Assembly: GCA_002722295.1 (NCBI GenBank)
Contig: PBLF01000013.1
Span: forward strand, 47,943 to 111,942
Reading direction: 5' to 3'
Length of the DNA stretch: 64,000 nt
Origin: Stappia sp.
GTDB taxonomy: Bacteria; Pseudomonadota; Alphaproteobacteria; Rhizobiales; Stappiaceae
In this document: positions 23,049 to 32,697 of the stretch, piece after piece
Numbering within the stretch: position 1 is the first letter of the stretch
How the letters are laid out: every line of letters starts with the position of its first letter
The notes under the pieces: generated by a model
The model's input: only the letters and a program-made list of their open reading frames with translations
What the model was told of the DNA's origin: nothing
Database searches by the model: none
Position numbers and translations under genes: made by a program

Positions 23049-24197
23049 ATGTTGCCTGAAGGAATGGATGGCGCCCGGCTGGTCGGCCGCGTCTGGCGCC
23101 CGGATCTTGGTGCGCCCTCGGTGGTGATCCTGCGCGGCGAGACCGTCATCGACGTGACCGGGTCGCTTGTCAGCGTCTCGGATTTTCTCGAGGATGAAAA
23201 CCCGGCCGCGCGCTTCGACGCGCTTCAGGGCGAGGAGATCGGCAGCGTTCACGACCTGGTGCTCGACCCCGAGCGGATGGGGTATGACACGGACCGTCCC
23301 TGCCTGCTGGCGCCGATCGATTTCCAGGCGGTGAAGGCCTGCGGGGTCACCTTCGCGCGCAGCATGGTGGAGCGGGTGATCGACGAGCGCACGGCCGGCG
23401 ACCCGGAGCGTGCCGATGCGATCCGGACCCGCATCGGCGATCTGATCGGCGGCAGCCTCGCCAATATCGAGGCGGGATCCGCGCGCGCGGCGGAGGGCAA
23501 GGCCGCGCTGCAGGCGGAAGGGCTGTGGTCGCAGTATCTCGAGGTGGGAATCGGGCCGGACGCGGAGGTCTTCACCAAGGCGCCGGTGCTCTCGTCCGTG
23601 GGTCACGGTGCCGAGGTCGGGCTGAACCCGATCTCGGCCTGGAACAATCCCGAGCCGGAAGTGGTGCTGGCCGTCGACAGTCGCGGCAACATCCGGGGTG
23701 CGACGCTCGGCAATGACGTCAATCTTCGCGACGTGGAGGGGCGCTCGGCGCTGCTGCTCGGCAAGGCCAAGGACAACAACGCCTCTTGTTCCATCGGTCC
23801 CTTCATCCGCCTTTTCGACGAGCGGTTCACCCTTGCGGACATCGAGACGGCGACCATCACGCTGAAGGTGCGCGGGCGGGACGGCTTCGTTCTGGAAGGG
23901 CATTCCGACATGTCCGAGATCAGCCGCGCGCCGGCGGAACTCGTACGCCAGACCCTGAACGCCAATCACCAGTATCCGGACGGCTTTGTGCTGTTCCTCG
24001 GCACCATGTTCGCCCCGCGCGAGGACCGTGCCGACCCCGGCTCCGGCTTCACCCACAAGCCGGGGGACGTGGTGGAGATCGCCACGCCTTTGCTGGGCAC
24101 GCTGGCGAACACGGTCACCACGTCGGACAAGGCGCGCCCGTGGACCTACGGCTTGCGTCGCGCCATGCGGGATCTGGCAGCGCGCGGATTGCTGTAA
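23049..24197 (+). CDS. Fumarylacetoacetate hydrolase-family protein
   Basis: 382 residues from an ATG with GGGAGG upstream. The FAH fold shows in VGLNPISAWNNPEPEVVLAV, whose Glu pair binds Mg2+ or Ca2+, in GNDVNLRDVEG and in KPGDVVEIATPLLGTLANTV. The roughly 200-residue lead before the core and the NNPEPEVVL pattern are found in FAH members near sugar-acid and hydroxyproline genes. The exact substrate (2-keto acid C-C cleavage or dehydration) cannot be read from sequence. It is monocistronic and convergent with tetR, 12 bp apart. Confidence 0.85.
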   Translation: MLPEGMDGARLVGRVWRPDLGAPSVVILRGETVIDVTGSLVSVSDFLEDENPAARFDALQGEEIGSVHDLVLDPERMGYDTDRPCLLAPIDFQAVKACGVTFARSMVERVIDERTAGDPERADAIRTRIGDLIGGSLANIEAGSARAAEGKAALQAEGLWSQYLEVGIGPDAEVFTKAPVLSSVGHGAEVGLNPISAWNNPEPEVVLAVDSRGNIRGATLGNDVNLRDVEGRSALLLGKAKDNNASCSIGPFIRLFDERFTLADIETATITLKVRGRDGFVLEGHSDMSEISRAPAELVRQTLNANHQYPDGFVLFLGTMFAPREDRADPGSGFTHKPGDVVEIATPLLGTLANTVTTSDKARPWTYGLRRAMRDLAARGLL

Positions 24198-24209
24198 GGG
24201 GATCGCGGA

Positions 24210-24866
24210 CTATCGCTTCCGTCCGTAGGCGGCCATGAACACGTCCACCGCGGACGCGATGTTCGCCTCGATCTCCTCTTGCGGAACGGTGGTGCCGGGC
24301 ATGAAGAGTGCCCGGCGCAGAATGCCCGATCCGCACAGGTCGATGAAGTGGGACGCCGCCGCCAGCGGATCCTTGCAGGCCAGGTCGCCATGGGCGACGC
24401 GCTGCTCGAACACCCTGGCAAGGCGCTCGCGCCCGCGCCGGGGGCCCGCCTCGTAGAGCAGGGCGCCGAATTCGGGAAAGGTCTCCGTCGCGCCGATCAC
24501 CATGCGCAGGGTCGAAAGGCGCTCGGGGCGCAGCATCTTCTTCAGGAACCGGCGCCCGATGGCGGAAAGCTGCTCGCGTACGTCGCCTTCGGTGTTCTCG
24601 CACTCCAGCAGCGTCTCGGCCTGGTCGAGACGCTCTTCCAGGATGAGCGCGCGAAAGAGCGCGGCCTTGTTCTCGAAATAGACATAGAGCGTGCCCTTGG
24701 AGACCCCGGCGGTTTTCGCGACCTGGTCCATGGAGGCACCGTCGTAGCCGCGCGCACGAAACACCGAGCGTGCGCCTTCCAGGATCTGGCGCCGCTTGGC
24801 CGTGTCTTGCGTGGGGCGGGAATCGCCTGCCGTGTCCGGCAGCTCCCCGACCTTCGCTTCGCTCAT
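24210..24866 (-). CDS. TetR-family repressor of the EmrAB-type exporter
   Basis: 218 residues. The helix-turn-helix is in ASMDQVAKTAGVSKGTLYVY followed by FENKAALFRAL, the classical TetR signature, and the ligand domain follows from about residue 75. The gene is divergent from the membrane-fusion/MFS exporter pair. A near-perfect palindrome at 25063-25083 between them is the likely operator. The inducer is unknown, presumably a substrate of the pump. Confidence 0.9.
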   Translation of the reverse strand: MSEAKVGELPDTAGDSRPTQDTAKRRQILEGARSVFRARGYDGASMDQVAKTAGVSKGTLYVYFENKAALFRALILEERLDQAETLLECENTEGDVREQLSAIGRRFLKKMLRPERLSTLRMVIGATETFPEFGALLYEAGPRRGRERLARVFEQRVAHGDLACKDPLAAASHFIDLCGSGILRRALFMPGTTVPQEEIEANIASAVDVFMAAYGRKR

Positions 24867-25299
24867 TATCGTCCACTCCGCTTGCCTGTTCGAGGGAGGC
24901 GCCCGAGCCGGTGCCCGGATGCCCTTCGTGCGATCTTCGCGGTCTTAATGCGGGCATCTTGCGGGCAAAGGCAATGCCCGCGCCGGCCCGCTGTCATGTT
25001 CCGCCGCGTTTTCCGGCCGCCATGCCTCTTGCGTGACGCCCCTGTCCTCCCCTATATAGGGATTGACTGAACGGTTCGGTCAATATGGAAAGATGCGGAT
25101 GCCTCTCCTTCCCGGAGCGTCGTGTCGGATCACCGTTCGGCCAGCATGGATTTCACACCGCGTTTCCCCGCGAGCGGCTCCGGTGGCGGACTTTCCGCCC
25201 CGGAGCAGGCACCGGCGGCGACGTGACGGGTCCGGACGCATTGCGGTCCGGGCCGTCCGCCCGCGCATGGTACGGGTGGCAGGACGAGGTACCTTGAAC
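24867..25299. other. Intergenic region between tetR and the exporter operon
   Basis: 433 bp. It holds the TetR-type palindrome and the short symmetric CCTATATAGG (25051-25060), a likely -10 for tetR. An open frame of the exporter gene reaches back to 25063, but that would put the operator inside the coding region and the translated stretch is basic and unlike an HlyD protein, so I treat 25084-25299 as leader. Confidence 0.5.
25063..25083. promoter_or_regulatory. TetR operator candidate
   Basis: TTGACTGAAC-G-GTTCGGTCAA is a 21-bp palindrome with one mismatch. On the minus strand TTGACC within it serves as a -35 element, with TATATA 19 bases on, giving an autoregulated tetR promoter. Its position about 215 bp before the exporter start also suits control of that operon. 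Confidence 0.75.
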
Positions 25300-26619
25300 G
25301 TGACGACAACGAAGACGAAGGCCGGTGCCGCGCCGGCACGGGCGGATGCCGCTTCCCTCGGGGGCGATCGTGACACCGACGGAGTCGTGACCGCGCTGCA
25401 TCCCTCCGCGCGCGGCGAAAGCCCGCTGACGGAGAGCGACCGCAAGCCGTCCCAGGCGCCGCGCGCTCCGGCGCCCGAGGGCACCGAGGACGTTTCGGGC
25501 AAGACCGGAGGGGGCGACGGCGGCAATGGCGGTGAGGCGCCGGCGGGGCCTGTAAAGAAGAACGGCAAGGCGAAGCGCGTGCTTCTCGCGGTCGTCCTGC
25601 TCGGGCTCGCGGCGGGCGGCTATGAGGGCTATCACTGGTGGACCCACGGCCGGTTCGTCGAGAGCACGGACGATGCCTATGTGGATGCCGACATCACGGT
25701 GATCCTGTCCAAGGTGTCCGGCTATGTCGCCTCGCTCGAGACGGGCGACAACGTCGAGGTGAAGGCCGGCGACGTGCTCTTCACCATCGATGACGGCGAC
25801 TATCGTCTCGCCGTGCAGTCGGCACGCGACAGTGTCGCCTCCGCGAAGGCGGCGGTGGAGCGTATCGGCGAGCAGATCGTGGCCGGACAGGCGTCCGTTC
25901 GCGAGGCGGAGGCGGGAGTCGCGGCCGCGAAGGCGCAGCGCGAGGACGCGACCCTCAGCCGTGACCGTCTGGCGAAGCTGACCACCAACAAGGTGGTGAG
26001 CCAGTCGCAGCTCGACACCGCCCGCACCGAGCTTCTCGCCGCCCAGGCGAACGTGGACAAGGCCGCCGCCTCCGTCGATCTCGCGAAGGCCAATGTCGCG
26101 GTTCTGCAGGGGCAGAAGAAGGAGGCGGAACAGAGCGTGCGCGCCGCCGAAACCGCACTGCAGAAGGCGGAGCGCGATCTCGCCTTCACCAAGGTCCGCG
26201 CCCCGGTTTCGGGCATGGTCGGCAACCGTGCCGCACAGGTCGGGTCCTTCGTGCAGGCGGGCAGCCGCATGGCCGCCGTCGTGCCGCTGAGCTCCGCCTA
26301 TCTGGAGGCCAACTTCAAGGAAACACAGCTCGGGCGTATCTCGACCGGTGCGCGTGTGAGTTTCACCGTCGACGCCTATCCGGACGTGACCATGCACGGT
26401 CGGGTGGAAAGCATCTCGCCCGCCACCGGCGCGGTCTTCTCCCTGCTTCCGCCGGAAAACGCCACCGGAAACTTCACCAAGGTCGTGCAGCGCGTCCCGG
26501 TGAAGATCGCCGTGGACAAGGATGACGCCGCCGCGCACCCGCTTCGCGCGGGCATGTCCGTGGTGGTCGAGGTCGACACCCGCACGGGCGGGGCCGGCGC
26601 GGACGCCGCACACAACTGA
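25300..26619 (+). CDS. HlyD/EmrA-type membrane fusion protein
   Basis: 439 residues if it begins at the GTG at 25300 (GAGG ten bases upstream); a TTG at 25294 or an ATG at 25267 are alternatives. A long Gly/Pro-rich cytoplasmic lead is followed by one membrane helix (VLLAVVLLGLAAGGYEGYHW), a biotinyl-lipoyl half (FVESTDDAYVDADI), a coiled coil (about 210-330) and the second lipoyl half FTKVRAPVSGMVGNRAAQVG. It links the inner-membrane pump to an outer-membrane channel. It lies 11 bp upstream of the DHA2 pump gene. No TolC-like gene is present here. Confidence 0.92.
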   Translation: MTTTKTKAGAAPARADAASLGGDRDTDGVVTALHPSARGESPLTESDRKPSQAPRAPAPEGTEDVSGKTGGGDGGNGGEAPAGPVKKNGKAKRVLLAVVLLGLAAGGYEGYHWWTHGRFVESTDDAYVDADITVILSKVSGYVASLETGDNVEVKAGDVLFTIDDGDYRLAVQSARDSVASAKAAVERIGEQIVAGQASVREAEAGVAAAKAQREDATLSRDRLAKLTTNKVVSQSQLDTARTELLAAQANVDKAAASVDLAKANVAVLQGQKKEAEQSVRAAETALQKAERDLAFTKVRAPVSGMVGNRAAQVGSFVQAGSRMAAVVPLSSAYLEANFKETQLGRISTGARVSFTVDAYPDVTMHGRVESISPATGAVFSLLPPENATGNFTKVVQRVPVKIAVDKDDAAAHPLRAGMSVVVEVDTRTGGAGADAAHN

Positions 26620-26630
26620 GGACGCCTCCC

Positions 26631-28205
26631 ATGGCGAGCGCAGACAGCACCGCGGGCCCGGCCGTCGAGCCGGGCCTTGACGGTCGCAAGCTGTTCACCT
26701 TCCTGTGCATGGTGTTCGGCATGTTCATGGCGATCCTGGACATCCAGATCGTCTCCGCCTCCCTGCCCGAGATCCAGGCGGGTCTCGGCGCCTCGCGCGA
26801 TGACGTGGCCTGGGTCCAGACGGCCTATCTGATCGCCGAGGTGATCATGATTCCGCTGTCGGGTTATCTCTCGCGCATGTTGTCGACGCGCTGGATGTTC
26901 GCCATGTCGGCGGCCGGCTTCACCCTGATGAGCCTGATGTGCGCCACCGCCACGACCATCAACGAGATGATCGTCTGGCGCGCGCTGCAGGGGTTCATCG
27001 GCGGCGGCATGATCCCCACCGTCTTCGCTTCCGCCTACATCATCTTCCCGCGCGAGAAGTTTTCCATCGTTTCGCCGATGATCGGCCTCGTGGCGACGCT
27101 CGCCCCCACCATCGGGCCGACGCTGGGCGGCTACCTGACCGAGTTCGGCTCCTGGCACTGGCTGTTCCTGATCAACGTGGTGCCGGGCATTCTGGTCACC
27201 ATCGCGGCCGTAACCCTGATCGACTTCGACGAGCCGGACTGGTCGCTGTTCGATCATTTCGACTGGGTCGGTTTCGCCGCCATGGCCATCTTCCTGGGGT
27301 CGCTGGAGTTCGTTCTGGAGGAGGGGCAGAAGGACGACTGGTTCCAGAGCGAGGAGATCGTGCTCTTCACCGCGCTGACCCTTGGCGGAGCGGCGGTGTT
27401 CTTCTGGCGGGCCTTCACCGCGCGCGAACCGGTGGTGGACCTGCGCGCCTTCTCCGACAAGAACTTCACCATGGGCTGCATCTTCAGCTTCACCATGGGC
27501 ATCGGCCTCTACGGGCTGACCTATCTCTATCCGATCTACCTGAGTTCGGTGCGCGGCTACAATTCGCTGCAGATCGGCGAGACCATGTTCGTCACGGGCG
27601 CGGCCATGTTCCTGACGGCGCCGGTCGCCGGCCGGCTGATGAGCCTGCTCGATCCGCGCGTGATGATGGGCATCGGCTTCGGCGGCTTCGCGCTGGGCAC
27701 CTGGATGGTGACCGGCCTGACGCACGACTGGGATTTCTGGGAGCTGTTCGTGCCGCAGATCCTGCGCGGCTGTTCCCTGATGATCTGCATGGTGCCGATC
27801 AACAACATCGCGCTGGGCATGTTGCCGCCCTCGATGATCAAGAACGCCTCGGGTCTGTTCAACCTGACGCGGAACCTGGGCGGTGCCGTCGGCCTGGCCA
27901 TCATCGGCACGCTGCTGACCAACCGGCAGGATTTCCACTATGCCCGGCTCGGCGAAAGCCTCAACTGGTCGCGCCCCATCGTCAACGAGACGCTCGAGAT
28001 GATGACCCGCGCCTATTCCGAGCTTGGCGACGCGGCAAGCCTGGCCGGACTGAAGGCCCTGTCGAACATGACCACCCGCGAGGCCTTCGTGATGGCCTTC
28101 GCCGATGTGTTCTTCCTGCTGACGTTCCTTTTCGTCGCGCTTCTGGCCGCGCTTTTCCTGGTGGACAAGCCAAAGCCCGGCGGCGGTGGCGGGGGCGGGC
28201 ACTGA
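26631..28205 (+). CDS. EmrB-type MFS multidrug exporter (DHA2)
   Basis: 524 residues and about 14 membrane helices. LDIQIVSASLPEIQAGL in helix 1 is the DHA2 motif D1, YLIAEVIMIPLSGYLSRML carries motif A, and GLVATLAPTIGPTLGGYLTE motif C of proton antiporters. It pairs with the HlyD-type protein upstream to form a tripartite drug exporter. The C-terminus ends in a glycine run and His, which is unusual but short. Control is by the divergent TetR protein. Confidence 0.93.
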   Translation: MASADSTAGPAVEPGLDGRKLFTFLCMVFGMFMAILDIQIVSASLPEIQAGLGASRDDVAWVQTAYLIAEVIMIPLSGYLSRMLSTRWMFAMSAAGFTLMSLMCATATTINEMIVWRALQGFIGGGMIPTVFASAYIIFPREKFSIVSPMIGLVATLAPTIGPTLGGYLTEFGSWHWLFLINVVPGILVTIAAVTLIDFDEPDWSLFDHFDWVGFAAMAIFLGSLEFVLEEGQKDDWFQSEEIVLFTALTLGGAAVFFWRAFTAREPVVDLRAFSDKNFTMGCIFSFTMGIGLYGLTYLYPIYLSSVRGYNSLQIGETMFVTGAAMFLTAPVAGRLMSLLDPRVMMGIGFGGFALGTWMVTGLTHDWDFWELFVPQILRGCSLMICMVPINNIALGMLPPSMIKNASGLFNLTRNLGGAVGLAIIGTLLTNRQDFHYARLGESLNWSRPIVNETLEMMTRAYSELGDAASLAGLKALSNMTTREAFVMAFADVFFLLTFLFVALLAALFLVDKPKPGGGGGGGH

Positions 28206-28230
28206 GCCCGCCGCGACCCCGTTTCAGCCG

Positions 28231-28908
28231 TCAGTCGCCGCCGACGTTTTCCGCGATGCGCCGCGCGCAGTCGCATGACGCCTCCGCCGCACGGTCGATG
28301 TCGAGATCCTGCAGGGCCACGACGCCGACACAGGCCTCCAGATGCAGGTCCGCGCCCTGTGGCGCGCGGATCGGCGCGGCGACACCCACCGCGCCCGCCT
28401 GAAGTTCGCCGCGGGTGACCGCGTAGCCGTCCCGCCGCACGGTCTTCAGCGCATCCGTGTCCTCGTCCTGTTCCTGTCTCAGCGCGGCGATCGCCAGCCC
28501 GGCGGCCCCGCGTGACAGCGGATGGCGGCTGCCGACCCGGTAGGACACGCCGAGCAGCATCCCTTCGGGCTCCGCGACCTGAACGGCCACGCATTCGGAC
28601 CCGTGTCCGACACAGAAGAAGGCGGTCGCCCCTGTGCGTTCGGCAAGGTCCTGCAGGTGCGGGCGGACCCTGGCGCGCAATTGCGGCTCGACGCGCGAGG
28701 CAAGCGCGACGATGCCGCCGCCGAGCGAGATCCTGCCGGCACGGGAGCGCGACACGAGCAGGTGCTCCTCCAGCGTCGACACCAGGCGATAGGCGATTGC
28801 CCGATGGACGCCGAGCGCCTCGGCGATTTCGGCAATCGTCAGCCCCTCTTCCTTCTCGGCGACGATTTCCAGAACGCGCAATCCGCGCGAGAGGGTCTGC
28901 AGGCTCAT
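28231..28908 (-). CDS. IclR-family transcriptional regulator
   Basis: 225 residues. The N-terminal winged helix-turn-helix is in LTIAEIAEALGVHRAIAYRL, and the ligand domain shows PLSRGAAGLAIAAL and AVTRGELQAGAVGVAAPI, typical of IclR. It is divergent from the P450/TRAP operon with 314 bp between, and it probably controls that operon in response to the transported substrate. The coding end is 25 bp from the convergent exporter gene. Confidence 0.92.
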   Translation of the reverse strand: MSLQTLSRGLRVLEIVAEKEEGLTIAEIAEALGVHRAIAYRLVSTLEEHLLVSRSRAGRISLGGGIVALASRVEPQLRARVRPHLQDLAERTGATAFFCVGHGSECVAVQVAEPEGMLLGVSYRVGSRHPLSRGAAGLAIAALRQEQDEDTDALKTVRRDGYAVTRGELQAGAVGVAAPIRAPQGADLHLEACVGVVALQDLDIDRAAEASCDCARRIAENVGGD

Positions 28909-29222
28909 GCGCGCAGGTCCCCCGTGCCGCTGGTCGCCTCCGTTTCGTGCCTTCCGGTCATTTGGTGCCTGTCCTCCCGCATGTTCCCGTCAGACCCTGG
29001 CGCACCGTCGGCTCGTCAGAGTTGACAGGGCATCTCCGTCTCGGTAGTTTTTCATATATAGAACACACTGTGCGATATTAGTAAATTGCCAAAAGGAGGC
29101 CGGAGCGCGCCGGTCGATTTCCGCAAGGGCTGCGGACGTGGCGCGACAATTGGGCCATCGGGTGGAAACAGCGCGCCGCCGTCGTTTTGCGACAGGGCGC
29201 GGAGGGAGACGGGAGGACGCTC
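28909..29222. other. Divergent control region between iclR and the P450 gene
   Basis: 314 bp holding the P450 promoter and an AT-rich operator candidate (see 29022-29085). The remainder shows nothing I can assign. Confidence 0.5.
29022..29085 (+). promoter_or_regulatory. Promoter and operator candidate of the P450/TRAP operon
   Basis: A consensus -35 TTGACA (29022-29027) with a 17-base spacer leads to a weak -10 TAGTTT (29045-29050). Immediately downstream lies TTCATATATAG, then GAACACACTGTGCGATATTAG with CACACTGTG symmetry at its centre, over the expected start of transcription. This suits a repressor such as the divergent IclR protein. The -35 match is direct; the operator is inference. 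Confidence 0.5.
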
Positions 29223-31610
29223 ATGACGTCCAGCATGGCGGCGCCGGATGCGGCGACGGCCCGAGTCCGTATGGACGAGGCGCTGATGGAAGAGGCCCTG
29301 GCGCAGGGTTGTCCGGTGGCGCGCGCGGCGCGTGCGGGCGGATGCCCGATGGGCGATCTTGCCGCCCGGACCTCCGGGTTCGATCCCTTCGGCGAGGACT
29401 ACCAGCTCGATCCGGCCGAGGCGCTGCGTTTTTCCCGCGAGCAGGCGCCGGTTTTCTACGCGCCGAAGCTCGGCTACTGGGTCGTCAGCCGCTACGAGGA
29501 CATCAAGGCGGTCTTCCGCGACAACATCACCTTCTCGCCGTCGGTCGCGCTTGAGAAGATCATGCCGGTCTCCGACGAGGCGATAGCGGTTCTCAAGCGC
29601 TACGACTATGCCATGAACCGCACGCTGGTGAACGAGGACGAGCCGCAGCACACGGAGCGCCGTCGCGCGCTCATGTCCCACTTCGAGCCGGAGGCGCTCG
29701 CCCATCACGAGGCGATGGTGCGCCGGCTGACGCGCGAGTATGTCGACCGGTTCATCGCGCGGGGCGAGGCGGATCTGGTCGAGGAGATGCTCTGGGAGCT
29801 GCCGCTCACGGTGGCGCTGCACTTCCTCGGCGTTCCGGAAGAGGACATGGACCGGCTGCGCGACTTCTCCGTCGCCCATACGGTCAACACCTGGGGACGA
29901 CCGACCCGCGAGGAGCAGGTGGCGGTCGCCGAGGGCGTCGGCCAGTTCTGGGCCTATGCGGGCAAGGTGCTGGAGCGCATGCGCGCCAACCCGGACGCCG
30001 ACGGCTGGATGCCCTATGCGATCCGCCGGCAGAAGGACCTGCCGGACGTCGTCACCGACAGCTATCTCCACTCCATGATGATGGCGATCATCGTCGCCGC
30101 CCACGAGACGACGGCCCATGCCTCGGCGAACATGTTCCGCCGCCTGCTGGAAAACCGCCATCTGTGGGAGGAGATCTGCGCCGACCCGTCGCTGATTCCC
30201 AACGCGGTCGAGGAATGCCTGCGCCATTCCGGTTCCGTCGTGGCATGGCGGCGCATCACCACCGCGCCGACCGAGATCGGCGGTGTCGAGGTGCCGGAGG
30301 GCGCGCGCCTGCTGGTGGTCACGGCCTCGGCCAACCACGATCCGGCCCATTTCGAGAACCCGGACGACATCGATCTCTACCGCCACAACACCGCCGACCA
30401 CCTGACCTTCGGCTATGGCAGCCACCAGTGCATGGGCAAGAACCTCGCGCGCATGGAGATGCGCATCTTCCTTGAGGAGTTCACCCGCCGCCTGCCGCAC
30501 ATGAAGCTGGCGAAGCAGGAGTTCACCTTCCTGGCGAACACCTCCTTCCGCGGCCCCGAGCATCTTCTGGTCACCTGGGATCCGGCGCTCAACCCGGAGG
30601 CGCGGGACGAGGCGGCGCTGGAGCCGCGCGCGGAGTTCCCCGTCGGGGCACCCAACGTCAAGGATCTCGCCCGCACCCTGCGGCTTGCGGACAGGCGCGA
30701 GATCGCCAGGGGCATCGTCGCCCTGCGGCTCGAGGATCCCCATGGCCGCCCGCTGCCCGAGTGGAGCGCCGGCGCCCATGTCGATCTCCTGTTCGAGGAT
30801 TTCGAGAACAGCTATTCCCTGTGTGGCGACCCGTCGGACAGGAGCTGTCTCGAGGTCGCGGTGCTGCGCGAGGACGAGGGGCGCGGCGGTTCGGTCGCGA
30901 TCCATGAGCGGCTTTTCGCCGGCGACACGGTTCGCGTTCGGGGCCCCAAGACCCATTTCCGTCTCGACGAGGGTGCGCCGCGCTACGTGCTGATCGCCGG
31001 CGGCATCGGCATCACGCCGATCCTCGCCATGGCCGACCGGCTGAAGCGGCTCGGCAAGCCCTACGAACTGCACTACGCCGGGCGCTCGCGCGCAACCATG
31101 GCCTTCCTGGACCGCATCGGGGCGGACCACGGCGAGGCCCTGCGGCTCTATCCCGGCGACGAGGGCGGGAGGCTGGACCTCGCGGCGCTGCGCGAGGCGG
31201 TTGCCGTTTCGCCCGCCGGGGTCTATGCCTGCGGTCCGGAGCGGCTGCTCGCCGCGCTGGACGTGATTGCCGAAGGCTGGCCCGAGGGCACGCTCAAGGT
31301 CGAGCACTTCCATGCCGGTTCCGCCGCGCCCGATCCGGAGCGCGACCGGCCTTTCGAGGTCGATCTCGCCGATTCCGGCTTCTCGGTCACGGTTCCGTCC
31401 GACCGCACGCTTCTGCAGGCGCTGCGCGAGGCCGGCATCGATGTCCCCAGCGACTGCGAGGAGGGGCTTTGCGGCACCTGCGAGGTCGCGGTCATGTCGG
31501 GAGAGGTCGATCATCGCGACAAGGTTCTGAGCAAGGCCGAGCGCGAGGAAGGAAAACGCATGATGGCATGCTGCTCGCGTGCCACGGGGAGGATCGGGCT
31601 GGCGCTTTGA
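29223..31610 (+). CDS. Self-sufficient cytochrome P450 fused to FMN/2Fe-2S reductase (CYP116B type)
   Basis: 795 residues from the ATG at 29223 (GGGAGGA upstream). The P450 domain covers about 1-455: I-helix VAAHETTAHAS (about 291-301), ExxR at Glu331-Arg334, haem Cys403 in FGYGSHQCMGKN. A phthalate-dioxygenase-reductase-like part follows from about 480: flavin/NAD segment AGGIGITPILAMAD and C-terminal 2Fe-2S ferredoxin CEEGLCGTCEVAV...CC. This order defines class VII P450s, which take electrons from NAD(P)H directly and hydroxylate, O-dealkylate or epoxidise small molecules. It begins an operon with a TRAP transporter 61 bp downstream, so the imported acid or a derivative may be its substrate. 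Two CP dipeptides near the N-terminus (GCPVARA, GCPMGDL) are noteworthy. Confidence 0.95.
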   Translation: MTSSMAAPDAATARVRMDEALMEEALAQGCPVARAARAGGCPMGDLAARTSGFDPFGEDYQLDPAEALRFSREQAPVFYAPKLGYWVVSRYEDIKAVFRDNITFSPSVALEKIMPVSDEAIAVLKRYDYAMNRTLVNEDEPQHTERRRALMSHFEPEALAHHEAMVRRLTREYVDRFIARGEADLVEEMLWELPLTVALHFLGVPEEDMDRLRDFSVAHTVNTWGRPTREEQVAVAEGVGQFWAYAGKVLERMRANPDADGWMPYAIRRQKDLPDVVTDSYLHSMMMAIIVAAHETTAHASANMFRRLLENRHLWEEICADPSLIPNAVEECLRHSGSVVAWRRITTAPTEIGGVEVPEGARLLVVTASANHDPAHFENPDDIDLYRHNTADHLTFGYGSHQCMGKNLARMEMRIFLEEFTRRLPHMKLAKQEFTFLANTSFRGPEHLLVTWDPALNPEARDEAALEPRAEFPVGAPNVKDLARTLRLADRREIARGIVALRLEDPHGRPLPEWSAGAHVDLLFEDFENSYSLCGDPSDRSCLEVAVLREDEGRGGSVAIHERLFAGDTVRVRGPKTHFRLDEGAPRYVLIAGGIGITPILAMADRLKRLGKPYELHYAGRSRATMAFLDRIGADHGEALRLYPGDEGGRLDLAALREAVAVSPAGVYACGPERLLAALDVIAEGWPEGTLKVEHFHAGSAAPDPERDRPFEVDLADSGFSVTVPSDRTLLQALREAGIDVPSDCEEGLCGTCEVAVMSGEVDHRDKVLSKAEREEGKRMMACCSRATGRIGLAL

Positions 31611-31671
31611 GCCGGTTCGCAAGTCGCGCCGCCGTGCTGACCGGTGGCGCCAAGGAGGGAGTGAAACGCAC

Positions 31672-32697
31672 ATGACGACGAAATCCGTTCTCGCCGGGGT
31701 GGCGCTGGCCGCGCTCACGGCCACCGCGGCGCTGCCGGCCTCGGCGCAGGAAATCACGCTGAAGCTCAGCCATTTCCTGCCGCCGGTCCACGGCATCCAC
31801 ACAGACTTCATCGAGCCCTGGGCGAAGGACGTCGAGGCCTGCACCGATGGCCAGGTCAAGATCCAGGTCTTCCCGGGCGGCACGCAGCTCGGCAACGTCG
31901 CCAAGCAGCAGGAGCAGGTGCTCGCCGGCGTGGTCGACATCGCCCACGGCCTCACGGGCCTGCCGCGCGGCCGGTTCCCGCGCACCTCGATCATCGACAT
32001 CCCGTTCCTGACCGGTGACGCGGGCGTGGCCAGCCAGACGCTCTGGGCCATGTTCCCCGACCACCTGTCGCAGGAGTACAAGGGCCTCAAGGTGCTTGCG
32101 CTTCATGCCCACAACGGCGGCCTGATCCACACGTCGGAGAAGAAGGTCACCTCCATGGAGGACATGCAAGGCCTGCGCATCCGCACGCCGAGCCCGGCCG
32201 TGTCCGCCATGCTCGAGGAGCTTGGCGCCATTCCGCAGGGCATGCCTCCCGGTCAGGTCTACGAGGGCCTGCAGAAGGGCGTGATCGACGGCACCGTGTT
32301 CCCGTGGGATCCGGTCAACTCGTTCAAGCTCTCCGAGGTGCTGAACTACGATCTCGACGCCGGCGTCTACACGGTCTCGTTCTTCTTCGTGATGAACCAG
32401 AACAAGTATGACAGCCTGCCCGAGAACGTGCGCGCCTGCATCGACAAGTACTCCGGCGACGGCCTCGTGGCCAAGTTCGGCGACTGGTGGGATGCCTGGG
32501 ACGCGCCGGGCAAGGCGGCCGCCGAGGCCAAGGGCAACGAGATCACGGTTCTCTCCGACGAGGAGCGCGCGCGCTGGCGCGAGGCGCTGCAGCCCATGAT
32601 CGCCTCCTATCTCGAGACGCTGAAGAGCGAGGGCGTCGAGGATCCGGAAGGCCTCTACAAGACGGCACAGGACTATGTCGCCCAGTTCTCCAAGTAA
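31672..32697 (+). CDS. dctP: TRAP transporter substrate-binding protein
   Basis: 341 residues from the ATG at 31672, with AAGGAGGGAG upstream. Signal peptide about 1-25 (ending PASAQ). The DctP fold shows in LKLSHFLPPVHGIHTDFIEPW and in MQGLRIRTPSP with the conserved Arg that clamps the ligand carboxylate, followed by GAIPQGMPPGQVYEGLQKGV. It captures an organic acid in the periplasm for DctQM. Its end overlaps dctQ by 23 bases. The ligand is unknown; linkage to the P450 suggests an aromatic or terpenoid acid. Confidence 0.93.
   Translation: MTTKSVLAGVALAALTATAALPASAQEITLKLSHFLPPVHGIHTDFIEPWAKDVEACTDGQVKIQVFPGGTQLGNVAKQQEQVLAGVVDIAHGLTGLPRGRFPRTSIIDIPFLTGDAGVASQTLWAMFPDHLSQEYKGLKVLALHAHNGGLIHTSEKKVTSMEDMQGLRIRTPSPAVSAMLEELGAIPQGMPPGQVYEGLQKGVIDGTVFPWDPVNSFKLSEVLNYDLDAGVYTVSFFFVMNQNKYDSLPENVRACIDKYSGDGLVAKFGDWWDAWDAPGKAAAEAKGNEITVLSDEERARWREALQPMIASYLETLKSEGVEDPEGLYKTAQDYVAQFSK

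Noticed and set aside
25063..25299. N-terminal extension of the HlyD-type protein to 25063
   Set aside because: It would place the TetR operator inside the coding region and add a basic stretch unlike the family.
29052..32090. A 1012-codon open frame on the minus strand
   Set aside because: It lies opposite the P450 and dctP genes, whose motifs are unmistakable. Its composition is that of an antisense frame in GC-rich DNA, with no recognisable domain.
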